64,000 bases of DNA from an uncultured Flavobacteriales bacterium (GTDB lineage: Bacteria; Bacteroidota; Bacteroidia; Flavobacteriales_G; Salibacteraceae): the NCBI GenBank assembly GCA_943788775.1, contig CALSRO010000002.1:248001-312000 (forward strand), read 5' to 3'. The notes under the pieces are model-generated. The model did not search any database. It saw only the letters and a list, made by a program, of their open reading frames with translations, and had not been told where the DNA came from. Positions 54,064-62,837 of this stretch are shown one piece after another (within the stretch, counting starts at the first letter, position 1; each line of letters begins with the position of its first letter). A program made the position numbers and the translations under genes.

Positions 54064-55325
54064 TCCTTTTCCTCGTAAAACTCTTCCCAATCGGTTCTGG
54101 GTTCTGGCTCCTCAGGTATAATCTTTTCAAAAGCAACCTCACAAGCCTTTAATGCCTTAGGTGATATCACAAAACGGCTGAAACTAAAGCTGAGATAATA
54201 AATCAAGAATCCAAAAGACATTAGCTGACCACTTAAGAAAGTATTTGCCATTCGCTTTCCATGAAACACACCAATGAGAAGTGCAGAAATCATCAGCAAA
54301 ATGACCATCCAAAGAATGATGAAATAACGCAATGAATCATTGACAATGTCTTTGGTTTCATCGTAGAAATACGATGCGTTAATGGCTTTATTTTTCAGAG
54401 TAAACCAGAAATGGGTGGACAGAATAAAGAAGACAAAGGTCAATCCGTTCCATTTTTTCGCAATTGGATTGATCAACCAGAAATCGTAAAAACCATGCAT
54501 CACTGAAGCTAATAGAAAACCACCAAGGACGTAATACCAACCTCTGCCAGGTCTTCGGCAGCTGGCGATCATAAATGCATAGCCAATAACCGAACTAAAA
54601 GTCATGTGCGCCACAGTGCTCATCAAGGCCCTACCATTGATGGCAAAAAAATCTGATCGCTCTATGTAAAGTGAATTTTCAATAAAGGCAAAACCTAATG
54701 CTGAGGTGGCCGCATACAACAAGAAATCATATGGCTCATTCACAATTTTCCGAAACTGGATGATAATTACGAGTGGGATCAATTTCACCAGTTCTTCAAC
54801 CATCCCAATTCCAATGGAAGTGTAGAGAAAGTCATTCACGACCTCCCCATTCAACATAAAACCCAATCCGCGGATGAAATCACTGATAGGAAATACTGCA
54901 AACGTGGTAATGCACCCCATCACGAAAACGATTATGATGTGCAACCAACGCTCGGGTTCAAAAACATCTAACTTTCTTAGGTAAACCATCCAAATCACAC
55001 TGATGCAAAAGGCCACAAAAATGCCCAAGTATCGTCCAAAATGGAGCCGATTCATCTCGTCCTTTAATGGGGACACTTCTGGTAGAAAGAACTCAACAAT
55101 ACCCAAAGTCAAGATTAAAACGACACCTACGGTAACGATGTATTTATGTCTCGAAATGCGCCAAAACTCGCGAGTATCAACTAAAGACTTATAGTCAGCA
55201 TACTTGTATTGGAAAAACTGGAATAGCAGCAAAATGCCAATGCCATTAAACACCCATGTAACTGCGCTCCACATGGGATAAATGTTGTTAAAAATCCGAT
55301 TCGTGCAACACACACATGAATTCAT
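54060..55325 (-). CDS. PrsW-like intramembrane metalloprotease family protein
   Basis: PrsW-type proteins (CPBP-related) cleave anti-sigma factors in some bacteria. The product of about 421 residues is a multi-pass membrane protein (about nine segments). It has the family motifs in order: IGIGMVEELVKLIPLVIIIQ (EExxK), LYAATSALGFAFIENSLYI (Phe-x-x-x-Glu-Asn), VAHMTFSSVIGYAFMIASCR (His), and ASVMHGFYDFWL (His and Asp). These supply the likely metal ligands. The ATG at 55325 was chosen because a longer frame would run through the divergent gpsA start. Whether it processes an anti-sigma factor here cannot be told. The ECF sigma factor at 60849 has no adjacent anti-sigma gene. Confidence 0.83.
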   Translation of the reverse strand: MNSCVCCTNRIFNNIYPMWSAVTWVFNGIGILLLFQFFQYKYADYKSLVDTREFWRISRHKYIVTVGVVLILTLGIVEFFLPEVSPLKDEMNRLHFGRYLGIFVAFCISVIWMVYLRKLDVFEPERWLHIIIVFVMGCITTFAVFPISDFIRGLGFMLNGEVVNDFLYTSIGIGMVEELVKLIPLVIIIQFRKIVNEPYDFLLYAATSALGFAFIENSLYIERSDFFAINGRALMSTVAHMTFSSVIGYAFMIASCRRPGRGWYYVLGGFLLASVMHGFYDFWLINPIAKKWNGLTFVFFILSTHFWFTLKNKAINASYFYDETKDIVNDSLRYFIILWMVILLMISALLIGVFHGKRMANTFLSGQLMSFGFLIYYLSFSFSRFVISPKALKACEVAFEKIIPEEPEPRTDWEEFYEEKD

Positions 55326-55341
55326 ATTGTGGTTTTTGCTG

Positions 55342-55349
55342 TAGGTTTG
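55342..55349 (+). promoter_or_regulatory. -7 box TAGGTTTG for gpsA
   Basis: A perfect TAnnTTTG match ends 7 nt before the gpsA ATG (55357). It predicts a leader of about 3 nt. Confidence 0.55.
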
Positions 55350-55356
55350 AAGACTA

Positions 55357-56349
55357 ATGGAAACAAAATATGGAGTAATCGGCAGTGGTAGTTGGGCAAC
55401 GGCAATAGCCAAAATGCTGAGCAACAACTCTGAGCATGTCAATTGGTGGATCAGAAGCGAAGAGTCAGTAGACCATTTGAAGAAATTCAAACACAACGAT
55501 CGATACCTACAATCTGTTGAGTTTGACCTGAATCGTATTCATCCAAATTCAGACCTAAAATATGTCATTGAAAACAGTGATGTTTTAGTAGTGGCAGTGC
55601 CTTCAGCATTTGTTTTCAAAACCTTTGACGGCTTCACTTGTCCGGGAATCGAGAATAAAATTCTATTCAGTGCGATCAAAGGCATCGTGCCTGAATATCA
55701 TAGTATTCCAGCTAGATTTTTTCACAAAGAATTTGGAATTCCATATGAACGAATCGGGATAATATCTGGACCATGCCACGCAGAGGAAATTGCTCTTGAA
55801 CGACTTAGCTATCTGACATTGGCTTGTCAAGATCTAGATATTGCTCAAAACATGGCCGATGCACTATCATGTCGATATGTAAAGACTTCTACTTCGGACG
55901 ACATCATTGGCACAGAAATCAGTGCTGTTATGAAAAACATCATGGCCATTGCTTCTGGCATTTGCCATGGGTTAGGGTATGGCGACAATTTTCAGGCTGT
56001 CTTGATAAGTAATGCCATTCGAGAAATTGAGCGTTTCGTAGATGTGGTAAACCCCGTGCATCGCGATGTTAAGTCATCTGCATACCTAGGCGATTTACTA
56101 GTAACTGCTTATTCAAATTTCAGTCGAAATCGCACTTTTGGAATGATGATAGGCAAAGGATATAGCGTCAAAGCAGCTCAATTGGAAATGAGCATGGTTG
56201 CCGAAGGATATTATGCGGTGAATTCTATCATTGAGATGAACAAAAAATACGAAGCTGATTTACCAATAACCCAGGCTGTTCATCGCATACTTTATGACAA
56301 AATCAGCCCGATAATTGAGATAAACTTACTAAAGGACGCGCTCAATTGA
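55357..56349 (+). CDS. gpsA: glycerol-3-phosphate dehydrogenase [NAD(P)+]
   Basis: The enzyme makes sn-glycerol-3-phosphate for phospholipid synthesis. The 330-residue protein starts with the nucleotide-binding motif YGVIGSGSWATAIAKMLSNN. SDVLVVAVPSAFVFKTF, LFSAIKGIVPE, IGIISGPCHAEEIALERLSY and the catalytic Lys region IIGTEISAVMKNIMAIASGI follow. The substrate-binding SSAYLGDLLVTAYSNFSRNR appears next. The length is normal. It is divergent from the PrsW-like gene and overlaps the end of the convergent histidine kinase gene by 8 bp. Confidence 0.94.
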   Translation: METKYGVIGSGSWATAIAKMLSNNSEHVNWWIRSEESVDHLKKFKHNDRYLQSVEFDLNRIHPNSDLKYVIENSDVLVVAVPSAFVFKTFDGFTCPGIENKILFSAIKGIVPEYHSIPARFFHKEFGIPYERIGIISGPCHAEEIALERLSYLTLACQDLDIAQNMADALSCRYVKTSTSDDIIGTEISAVMKNIMAIASGICHGLGYGDNFQAVLISNAIREIERFVDVVNPVHRDVKSSAYLGDLLVTAYSNFSRNRTFGMMIGKGYSVKAAQLEMSMVAEGYYAVNSIIEMNKKYEADLPITQAVHRILYDKISPIIEINLLKDALN

Positions 56350-57954
56350 TTTGATCTACATGTCTGAAACGAACCTCGAACCTACTTCCTTTTCCTTCCT
56401 CTGACTCAAAGGTGACGCTAGCACCTAACACATTGGCCGATTCTTTCAATATATATAGTCCAATTCCTGATCCTGAAGAAGCATGTGTGCCTCGAACAAA
56501 CATGTTCCAGACGGTATCCTTAATATCCTCTCTGATACCAATTCCATTATCCTCCACAACAATTAGCGTATCCATATTATCCAACCTCTCAGACGAAACT
56601 CTAATGGTTCCTTCCTTTTTAGAACTGTCTTGGTACTTATAAGCATTCGAGAGCAGATTGTTAATAATGATCTTGAATCGGATGGGGTCAGACATGATTT
56701 CTTGGACCTTTAAATCGAAAGTGACATCTATGTTAAAATCCTTATCATGAAAAAAACTTTAACTCGTCATTGCAGGTTTCCACAACCTCCGGAATACTTA
56801 TTAGCGTAGGTTCGACCTTCATTCGAGCATTTCTCGAATAATCGAGTACATCCTTGATATACTGGTCCATTCTTACTAAAGCCTCCTTTTGCATATCGAG
56901 CATACTGAGCAACTCTTCTTTAGATTCCGCCTCTCGTATCAAATCGGTAAGTCCGGAAATGGAAGCCACAGGTGCTCTTAAATCGTGCGAAATGCTATAA
57001 ACAAACCGATCCAATTCCTCATTCTTTCGAATCAATTCAAGCTCGGCCTGTTTGATGTCCGTTATATTAAAAGAGTATCCCACGGCAACTTGCTTGGTTT
57101 TGCCTCTTTCAGCAATTTCCAGAGGGAATAAAAACCGCAGGTGGTAGGTGTCTTCACCCTCCTTATTGACCATCTTCTCTTCAAATTTGACACTCTTCTT
57201 TTCTCGAATTGATTCAACAATTTTTTGATCGCGTTGGACATAAAATGCATCATCGAGTCCAAGAAAGTCCGCGTAGTCTTTGTTTGTTTTACCGATCAAT
57301 GAATTCCTAAACTCATCATCCTCGATTGCATTGTCGCTTATGTAGATATATCTCCGATTCTCATCAAACATGACAGACTCAATCGGAAGATGATCAATCC
57401 ATGATTCATAGAATTGTTTCGTTTCAAGTATGCGCTCTTCTGCCAGGTGTTGTTCCGTAAAATCTTGCACCGTACCATACCAAATCCCACCTTTAATTTT
57501 TTGAGAACGCTGATAACGTGTGATGTAAATCAAATATTTCCTTTCCCCGTCAGGAGTGTTGAACCAAGATTTGAACTCAACATTATCCTTGGTCATCATT
57601 GCCTTGGCCATCAACGTATTCAGTCTCAGTTCATCAATGCCTTCAAGTCTGTCTAGCCAATCTCGGTAATCATAATCGCTTTGAACGGAATTAAAGCCAT
57701 GTATGCGAATGCACTCGTCAGACCAACGTAAAATTTTACTTGCATCAAATTTTAGCGGTAATCTCGGTCATTACCAATACGCCAATAAAAATGGCGTATT
57801 CGGGCATCATTATCCAACCGGCTACTCCAGCTAAAAGACTTAAAAAAATCGCATGAAATGAGATCGAATTGATCAACTTGACCTCGTCCCTCAGGGATTC
57901 CGACTTTATCTCTGAAACACCTAATCGAACGACATGATTGAAGAAAGAAACCAT
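56342..57954 (-). pseudogene. PAS-domain sensor histidine kinase broken by two frameshifts
   Basis: Three successive minus-strand frames make up one sensor kinase. Frame 1 (57954-57745) encodes 69 residues with two membrane segments (FHAIFLSLLAGVAGWIMMPE, AIFIGVLVM). Frame 2 (to 56745) encodes two PAS domains (ASKILRWSDECIRIHGFNSV; RYIYISDNAIEDDEFRNSLI) and the H-box FVYSISHDLRAPVASISGLT. Frame 3 (to 56342) has the N-box (IIINNLLSNAYKYQD), G1 VVEDNGIGI and G2 GSGIGLYIL. Removing one base from the T-run 57750-57753 and one from the A-run 56750-56756 gives one protein of exactly 536 residues. It starts at the stop of uvrC (0-bp gap). As read it cannot make a working kinase. A sequencing error at the two short runs is the main alternative. 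Confidence 0.75.
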
Positions 57955-59766
57955 TTAGCTCTTTGAAAAATGTTTGTAAACCTTTTGGGCCGCAGATTTT
58001 GATACCGCTTTTTCCAACTCCTCAATATTCAACTTTCTTATCCGATCTACGCTCGAAAATTCTCGTAAAAGTTCCTTTGCCGTCTTTTCTCCAATTCCCT
58101 CAATTTGCAAAAGTTCACTCTGAAAGGTTCCTTTACTACGTTTGTTTCGGTGGTGAGTGATTCCAAATCGATGTGCTTCATTTCTTAATCGTTGGATAAC
58201 TTTTAGAGACTCGCTTCGCTTATCGATATAGAGCGGAATTGAATCACCTGGGAAGTATATTTCTTCTAGTTTTTTGGCAATTCCAACGACAGTTATTTCA
58301 CCTCTTAAACCTAGCTTATCCATGCTCTTCATTGCGGAACTCAACTGCCCTTTCCCACCATCTACAATAATCAATTGCGGCAGGTTTTGATTCTCATCCA
58401 TCAATCTTTTATAACGCCTATAAACTACCTCTTCCATAGAGGCGAAGTCATCGGGTCCCTCAACAGTTTTGATATTGTAGTGTCTGTAATCCTGCTTGCT
58501 GGGCTTCGCATTTTTGAAAACAACACAAGCTGCGACTGGATATGAGCCATGAAAATTTGAATTATCAAAGCATTCAATGTGCTTCGGCAATTCCTTCATT
58601 CTCAAATCTGTTTGTATAGTTTTCATTACTCGATTTGAATGACGTTCCGGATCTATTTTTTCTTGTGCCTTTTGTCGCTCAGCCATGTAGAACCGAACAT
58701 TTCTGAGTGAAAAATCTACCAATGCTTTTTTATCCCCACGCTGAGGAAAATGAAATGTGGCATGATCCCAATTTGCTTCGAGTGCTTTAGAAGTGATTAT
58801 TTCCTTCGAATCACTTGAAAAAACTTCTCTCATCTCTGCAGTGAATGAAAGCATTAAGTCTTCAGGTGCTTCGTTCAACTTCTTTTTAAACTCAACAGAA
58901 TGTGATTGAATTACCGCACCATTAACAACCCGCATATAATTTAGATAAGCAAATATGTCATCATCTATGATACTCACTACGTCTACGTTTGATACTGATG
59001 GGTTGACGACAACTGACTTACTTTGATAATTTTCTAATATTTCAATTTGATCTTTAAGATGAGCCGCCTCTTCAAAATTCAAATCCTGCGCAGCGCTCTT
59101 CATATCTCGATTCAAATTCGAAATAACCTCAGATACGTTGCCTTTCACAATGCTTCTGATCTGAGATATGCTCTCGTTATAAGATCGTTTACCCTGTTTT
59201 GCTTCGCACGGTCCTAGACAATTTCCAATATGATATTCCAAGCATATTTTGAATTTGCCTTTCGCAATGTTTTCTTCAGACAAATTGAAACTGCAATTTC
59301 GAATCTTGTGAAGCTTTCCAACGATTTCTAAAACGGTTTTCATCCTCTTCACGGATGCATATGGACCATAGTATTCTGAACCATCCTTAATGACATTCCG
59401 TGTTGGAAACACCCGTGGAAATCGCTCTTTTTTTATACATATCCAGGGATACGTTTTGTCATCTCGAAGTTGAATATTGTACTTAGGTTGATGCTCCTTG
59501 ATCATTGAATTTTCGAGCAGCAGTGCCTCATATTCATTTCCTACTACGATGTGACTAATCTTAAAAATGGAACGAACAAGTAGGGCCGTTTTACCGCTTT
59601 CGTGTTTATCTCTATTGAAATAGGACGAAACCCTTTTTTTTAAGTCTTTTGCCTTTCCAACATATATGATTTTGTCACTCGAGTCAAAGTATTGATAAAC
59701 ACCGGGTTTATGAGGTAAACGTTTAATTGCCTCGGCTAATTTATTTTGGTCTAAAATTGATTGCAC
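57955..59766 (-). CDS. uvrC: excinuclease ABC subunit C
   Basis: UvrC makes both incisions in nucleotide excision repair. The 603-residue protein has the N-terminal GIY-YIG nuclease domain (HKPGVYQYFDSSDKIIYVGK, AKDLKKRVSSYF), a Cys-containing linker (CLEYHIGNCLGPCEAKQ) and the UvrB-binding helix pair (LNFEEAAHLKDQIEILENYQ). The RNase H-like second nuclease region (HIECFDNSNFHGSYPVAACV; LPQLIIVDGGKGQLSSAM) and the C-terminal helix-hairpin-helix (LLQIEGIGEKTAKELLREFS) complete it. The start is GTG at 59766. Divergent from the MerR-type regulator gene. Confidence 0.96.
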   Translation of the reverse strand: MQSILDQNKLAEAIKRLPHKPGVYQYFDSSDKIIYVGKAKDLKKRVSSYFNRDKHESGKTALLVRSIFKISHIVVGNEYEALLLENSMIKEHQPKYNIQLRDDKTYPWICIKKERFPRVFPTRNVIKDGSEYYGPYASVKRMKTVLEIVGKLHKIRNCSFNLSEENIAKGKFKICLEYHIGNCLGPCEAKQGKRSYNESISQIRSIVKGNVSEVISNLNRDMKSAAQDLNFEEAAHLKDQIEILENYQSKSVVVNPSVSNVDVVSIIDDDIFAYLNYMRVVNGAVIQSHSVEFKKKLNEAPEDLMLSFTAEMREVFSSDSKEIITSKALEANWDHATFHFPQRGDKKALVDFSLRNVRFYMAERQKAQEKIDPERHSNRVMKTIQTDLRMKELPKHIECFDNSNFHGSYPVAACVVFKNAKPSKQDYRHYNIKTVEGPDDFASMEEVVYRRYKRLMDENQNLPQLIIVDGGKGQLSSAMKSMDKLGLRGEITVVGIAKKLEEIYFPGDSIPLYIDKRSESLKVIQRLRNEAHRFGITHHRNKRSKGTFQSELLQIEGIGEKTAKELLREFSSVDRIRKLNIEELEKAVSKSAAQKVYKHFSKS

Positions 59767-59837
59767 TAAAACATTAATTACGTTCGAATATAATTCAAGT
59801 CAAAGAGCCTCGTCACTTAAACCATTCGGAACTTTCG

Positions 59838-59848
59838 GTGTTAAACAC
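59838..59848 (+). promoter_or_regulatory. palindrome-like GTGTTAAACAC before the CarH-like gene
   Basis: This short near-palindrome ends 5 nt before the ATG of the MerR-type regulator. GTTTAAC-like sequence recurs before the sigma gene (60754-60761, 60777-60782). It may be an autoregulatory operator, but it is proposed from sequence only. Confidence 0.3.
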
Positions 59849-59853
59849 AAGCT

Positions 59854-60738
59854 ATGGGACAATATTCAATCAAAGACTTAGAACAATTATCTGGTATAAA
59901 GGCGCATACGATACGGATTTGGGAGCAACGCTATGGGTTAATTGAACCTAACAGAACGGATACCAACATTCGATATTATGATGACGAACAGCTCAAGTAT
60001 TTATTGAATGTATCGTTGCTTTCGAAAAATGGCTACAAAATATCTAAGATTAGTAAGTGGTCTGATGAAGAGTTTTTGGAGCAAGTCAAACAGGTGTATG
60101 AACAAACATTGATTCATGATAATTCCATTCAATTGGATCTCGATGCCAATGATCTAATTACCGCCATGATCGACATGGATGCGCTGAAGTTTCATCGTAT
60201 ATATGAAAACTCGATTCGAAATATTGGATTTCAAAAAACCATATCGGATCTCATTTATCCATTCCTAGAAAAAGTTGGAATTCTATGGATGATTGGTCAA
60301 ATAAATCCAGCTCAAGAGCATTTTGTAACGAGTTTAATTCGTCAAAAGATTATTTCAGCAATTGATAGACTCGAAGAAAACCAGTCTGGCGATAAATTCC
60401 TACTACTCCTGCCTGAAGGAGAAAATCACGAAGTTGGACTTCTCCTAACTCACTACATTCTAAAAAATGCGGGCAAACAAGTGTACTACTTAGGTCAAAA
60501 TTTGCCTCTTCCAGATATAGCCACGGCAGTTCTGACTGTGAAGCCGAACTACATTTTGACATTCATGGTTGACCCAGTCATTTTGAATGATGCCAATCAC
60601 ATAGTGAAGCAAATACATGACTTTTCTGGAACCGCAAAAGTTCTGATTGCGACCAGAAAAAGCCCAAAGATCGAAAAATTATCATTTGAGCGAGTCTCAT
60701 TTTTACACGGAATGCAAGACCTAGATAGGTTTCTTTAG
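59854..60738 (+). CDS. CarH-like MerR-family regulator with B12-binding domain (probable light sensor)
   Basis: CarH-type repressors bind adenosylcobalamin and release DNA in light, which turns on carotenoid genes. The 294-residue protein has an N-terminal MerR helix-turn-helix (YSIKDLEQLSGIKAHTIRIW, EQRYGLI, NIRYYDDEQLKYLL). The four-helix bundle carries the diagnostic W-x9-EH (Trp145, Glu155, His156, in ILWMIGQINPAQEHFVT). The cobalamin-binding Rossmann domain has E-x-H (Glu190, His192, in PEGENHEVGLL), where His is the expected lower ligand, then YYLGQNLPLPDIATAV. All key CarH residues are present, so light sensing is a solid inference. The gene stands before the ECF sigma factor, crtI and crtB on the same strand. 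Confidence 0.88.
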   Translation: MGQYSIKDLEQLSGIKAHTIRIWEQRYGLIEPNRTDTNIRYYDDEQLKYLLNVSLLSKNGYKISKISKWSDEEFLEQVKQVYEQTLIHDNSIQLDLDANDLITAMIDMDALKFHRIYENSIRNIGFQKTISDLIYPFLEKVGILWMIGQINPAQEHFVTSLIRQKIISAIDRLEENQSGDKFLLLLPEGENHEVGLLLTHYILKNAGKQVYYLGQNLPLPDIATAVLTVKPNYILTFMVDPVILNDANHIVKQIHDFSGTAKVLIATRKSPKIEKLSFERVSFLHGMQDLDRFL

Positions 60739-60753
60739 CCTTCGGAAACATTT

Positions 60754-60782
60754 TGTTTAACTTTTTTCACATTTTATTAAAC
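60754..60782 (+). promoter_or_regulatory. inverted GTTTAA / TTAAAC pair before the ECF sigma gene
   Basis: TGTTTAAC (60754-60761) and TTAAAC (60777-60782) face each other with 15 bp between. A further TTAAAC lies at 60841-60846. The pair is upstream of a perfect -7 box (60812-60819). It is a candidate operator for the CarH-like protein, with weak support because the region is very AT-rich. Confidence 0.3.
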
Positions 60783-60811
60783 GTTTTTATTTGATGTAAA
60801 GATTAAATCAT

Positions 60812-60819
60812 TAAATTTG
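60812..60819 (+). promoter_or_regulatory. -7 box TAAATTTG for the sigma-crtI-crtB unit
   Basis: A perfect TAnnTTTG match with TTG at 60791-60793 (18-bp spacer). It lies 29 nt before the sigma ATG. It is the likely promoter of the carotenoid operon, separate from transcription of the regulator. Confidence 0.55.
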
Positions 60820-60848
60820 TCTAAGTTTTTAATCAAACCATTAAACAA

Positions 60849-61358
60849 ATGTCAACACTCGAATTCAACAATCATATTTTGACCCACAAGAAAGGATTAG
60901 AATATTTCGCTTACAGCTTAACATCTGATAGAGAAGACGCAAAGGATTTAATGCAAGACACCTATATGAAGGCGATCGCATATAAGGACAAGTTTCGAGA
61001 GGCAACGAACCTGAAGGCTTGGCTTTACACAATCATGAAGAATACGTTTATCAATAACTACAGACGTCAAGTTAAATCTCGCACAATTATTGATCAATCC
61101 GAGGATTTGTATTACCTTAATAATGCGAAAGACCAAAACGATCGAAACCCAAGTGCTATCTATAACGCAAAGGAAATTCTTAAGGAGGTAAATGCATTAC
61201 AAGAAGAGTACAAAATCCCTTTCTCAATGCATACGGAAGGATATAAGTACAAAGAGATTGCGGACTATTTAAATCTTCCAATTGGAACCGTCAAAAGCAG
61301 AATTTTCTTAGCGAGACAAAAATTAATGGAACCACTATCCGATTACAACCCAAATTAA
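60849..61358 (+). CDS. RNA polymerase ECF sigma factor
   Basis: The 169-residue protein has sigma region 2 (YFAYSLTSDREDAKDLMQDT, YMKAIAYKDKF, NLKAWLYTIMKNTFINNYRR) and region 4 (ALQEEYKIPFSMHTEGYKYK, EIADYLNLPIGTVKSRIFLA, RQKLMEPL), joined by a short linker as in ECF factors. No anti-sigma gene lies beside it, so control may be at the transcription level by the CarH-like repressor upstream. Target promoters are unknown, and the crt genes themselves or wider light-stress genes are plausible. Its stop is 1 bp before the TTG start of crtI, so sigma and crtI are likely co-transcribed and coupled. Confidence 0.9.
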   Translation: MSTLEFNNHILTHKKGLEYFAYSLTSDREDAKDLMQDTYMKAIAYKDKFREATNLKAWLYTIMKNTFINNYRRQVKSRTIIDQSEDLYYLNNAKDQNDRNPSAIYNAKEILKEVNALQEEYKIPFSMHTEGYKYKEIADYLNLPIGTVKSRIFLARQKLMEPLSDYNPN

Positions 61359-61359
61359 A

Positions 61360-62832
61360 TTGAAACCCACCACCACCACAATAATTGGATCTGGATTTTC
61401 TTCACTTGCCGCAGCGACATCACTAGCTGCGAATGGTGTGGAGGTAACGATAATCGAGAAAAACGGTACTCCAGGAGGACGAGCCCGGAAATTCGAAGAG
61501 CAAGGATTTACATTCGATATGGGTCCAAGCTGGTATTGGATGCCAGATGTGTTTGATAAATATTTCCAAAGATTCAACAAAACAACATCGGATTATTATA
61601 ATTTGATCAGGCTTGATCCGTCATATCGTGTATTCTTTCCTGAAGAGCGGATTGATATTCCCGCTGATTTTGTCTCGCTCAAAGAACTATTTGAAAGCAA
61701 AGAAAAGGGAGCGGGCCAACGCCTTGAGGATTTCTTGAAGGATGCAGCCATCAAATACGATGCGGGCATCAACGATCTTGTTTACAAACCAGGTCTGAGT
61801 CTATTCGAATTCGCACAATGGAAGGTGCTTAAAGGTCTGGCAGAACTTGATCTCCTAAAGAATTTTCACGATTTCGCTCGTAAGTACTTTTCAAATCCGC
61901 AACTCCTAAGTATTATTGAATTTCCAGTTCTATTCTTGGGTGCAATGCCAAAAGAGACTCCGGCTCTCTACAGTCTGATGAATTATGCAGACTTAAAGCT
62001 GGGAACATGGTATCCTATGGGTGGCATGAACAAGATTGTGGAAGGAATGGTCAAGCTGGCGGAAGAAGTTGGCGTAAAATTCAAGTATAATCAACCCGTT
62101 GAACGGATTTCCATGAACGGTACTATGATCGTTGAAGCTGGCGGACACGAAATAAAGAGTGATTTTGTTGTTGGTGGAGCAGATTACCATCATATAGAAA
62201 CGCACTTGCTAGATAAAGCGGACAGACAATACAGTGAAAGGTATTGGGAGGGACGCACTATGGCCCCATCGTGCCTCCTTTATTATGTTGGAGTAGATAA
62301 ACGGGTGGAAGGTCTAAAGCATCACAACCTGTTTTTTGACACGCCCTTCGATGAGCATGCCATAGAGATATATAAAACCAGTAAATGGCCAAGAAACCCA
62401 CTGTTTTATGTGTGTTGCCCCTCCAAAACGGATAACACAGTCGCTCCTATGGGTAAGGAAAACTTATTCATCTTGATCCCAATTGCACCAGGTTTGGAAG
62501 GCGATGATCAGAAAAAACGTGACGATTATTTCAAAATGGTGATTGATAGAATCGAACGTCATACAGGAAGCTCATTTTCCGAAGCCATTAGTTATCAAAA
62601 AAGTTACTCGGTATCTGAATTTAAGTCCGATTACAATTCATTTAAAGGTAATGCTTATGGTCTTGCCAATACATTGAAGCAGACGGCTTTTCTAAAGCCA
62701 AGACTTCAGCACAAAAAAATCAAAAATCTTTATTACACAGGTCAACTAACCACTCCTGGACCGGGCATGCCGCCTTCCTTGATCAGTGGACAAGTCGTAG
62801 CTGACCAAATTCTTAAATCAATAAAATCATAA
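61360..62832 (+). CDS. crtI: phytoene desaturase (CrtI-type)
   Basis: The FAD enzyme converts phytoene towards lycopene in carotenoid synthesis. The 490-residue protein has the N-terminal dinucleotide motif (TTTIIGSGFSSLAAATSLAA) with VTIIEKNGTPGGRARKFEEQ and FTFDMGPSWYWMPDVFDKYF. PMGGMNKIVEGMVKLAEEVG lies in the middle. The C-terminal FAD signature is LYYTGQLTTPGPGMPPSLIS and GQVVADQI. The start is TTG at 61360, 1 bp after the sigma stop, and no ATG or GTG exists before the FAD motif. crtB follows after 5 bp. Confidence 0.94.
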   Translation: MKPTTTTIIGSGFSSLAAATSLAANGVEVTIIEKNGTPGGRARKFEEQGFTFDMGPSWYWMPDVFDKYFQRFNKTTSDYYNLIRLDPSYRVFFPEERIDIPADFVSLKELFESKEKGAGQRLEDFLKDAAIKYDAGINDLVYKPGLSLFEFAQWKVLKGLAELDLLKNFHDFARKYFSNPQLLSIIEFPVLFLGAMPKETPALYSLMNYADLKLGTWYPMGGMNKIVEGMVKLAEEVGVKFKYNQPVERISMNGTMIVEAGGHEIKSDFVVGGADYHHIETHLLDKADRQYSERYWEGRTMAPSCLLYYVGVDKRVEGLKHHNLFFDTPFDEHAIEIYKTSKWPRNPLFYVCCPSKTDNTVAPMGKENLFILIPIAPGLEGDDQKKRDDYFKMVIDRIERHTGSSFSEAISYQKSYSVSEFKSDYNSFKGNAYGLANTLKQTAFLKPRLQHKKIKNLYYTGQLTTPGPGMPPSLISGQVVADQILKSIKS

Positions 62833-62837
62833 GGCTT

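Noticed and set aside
55326-55496. A 57-codon N-terminal extension of the PrsW-like gene.
   Set aside because: It runs through the gpsA promoter and start on the other strand, and the ATG at 55325 gives a normal membrane protein.
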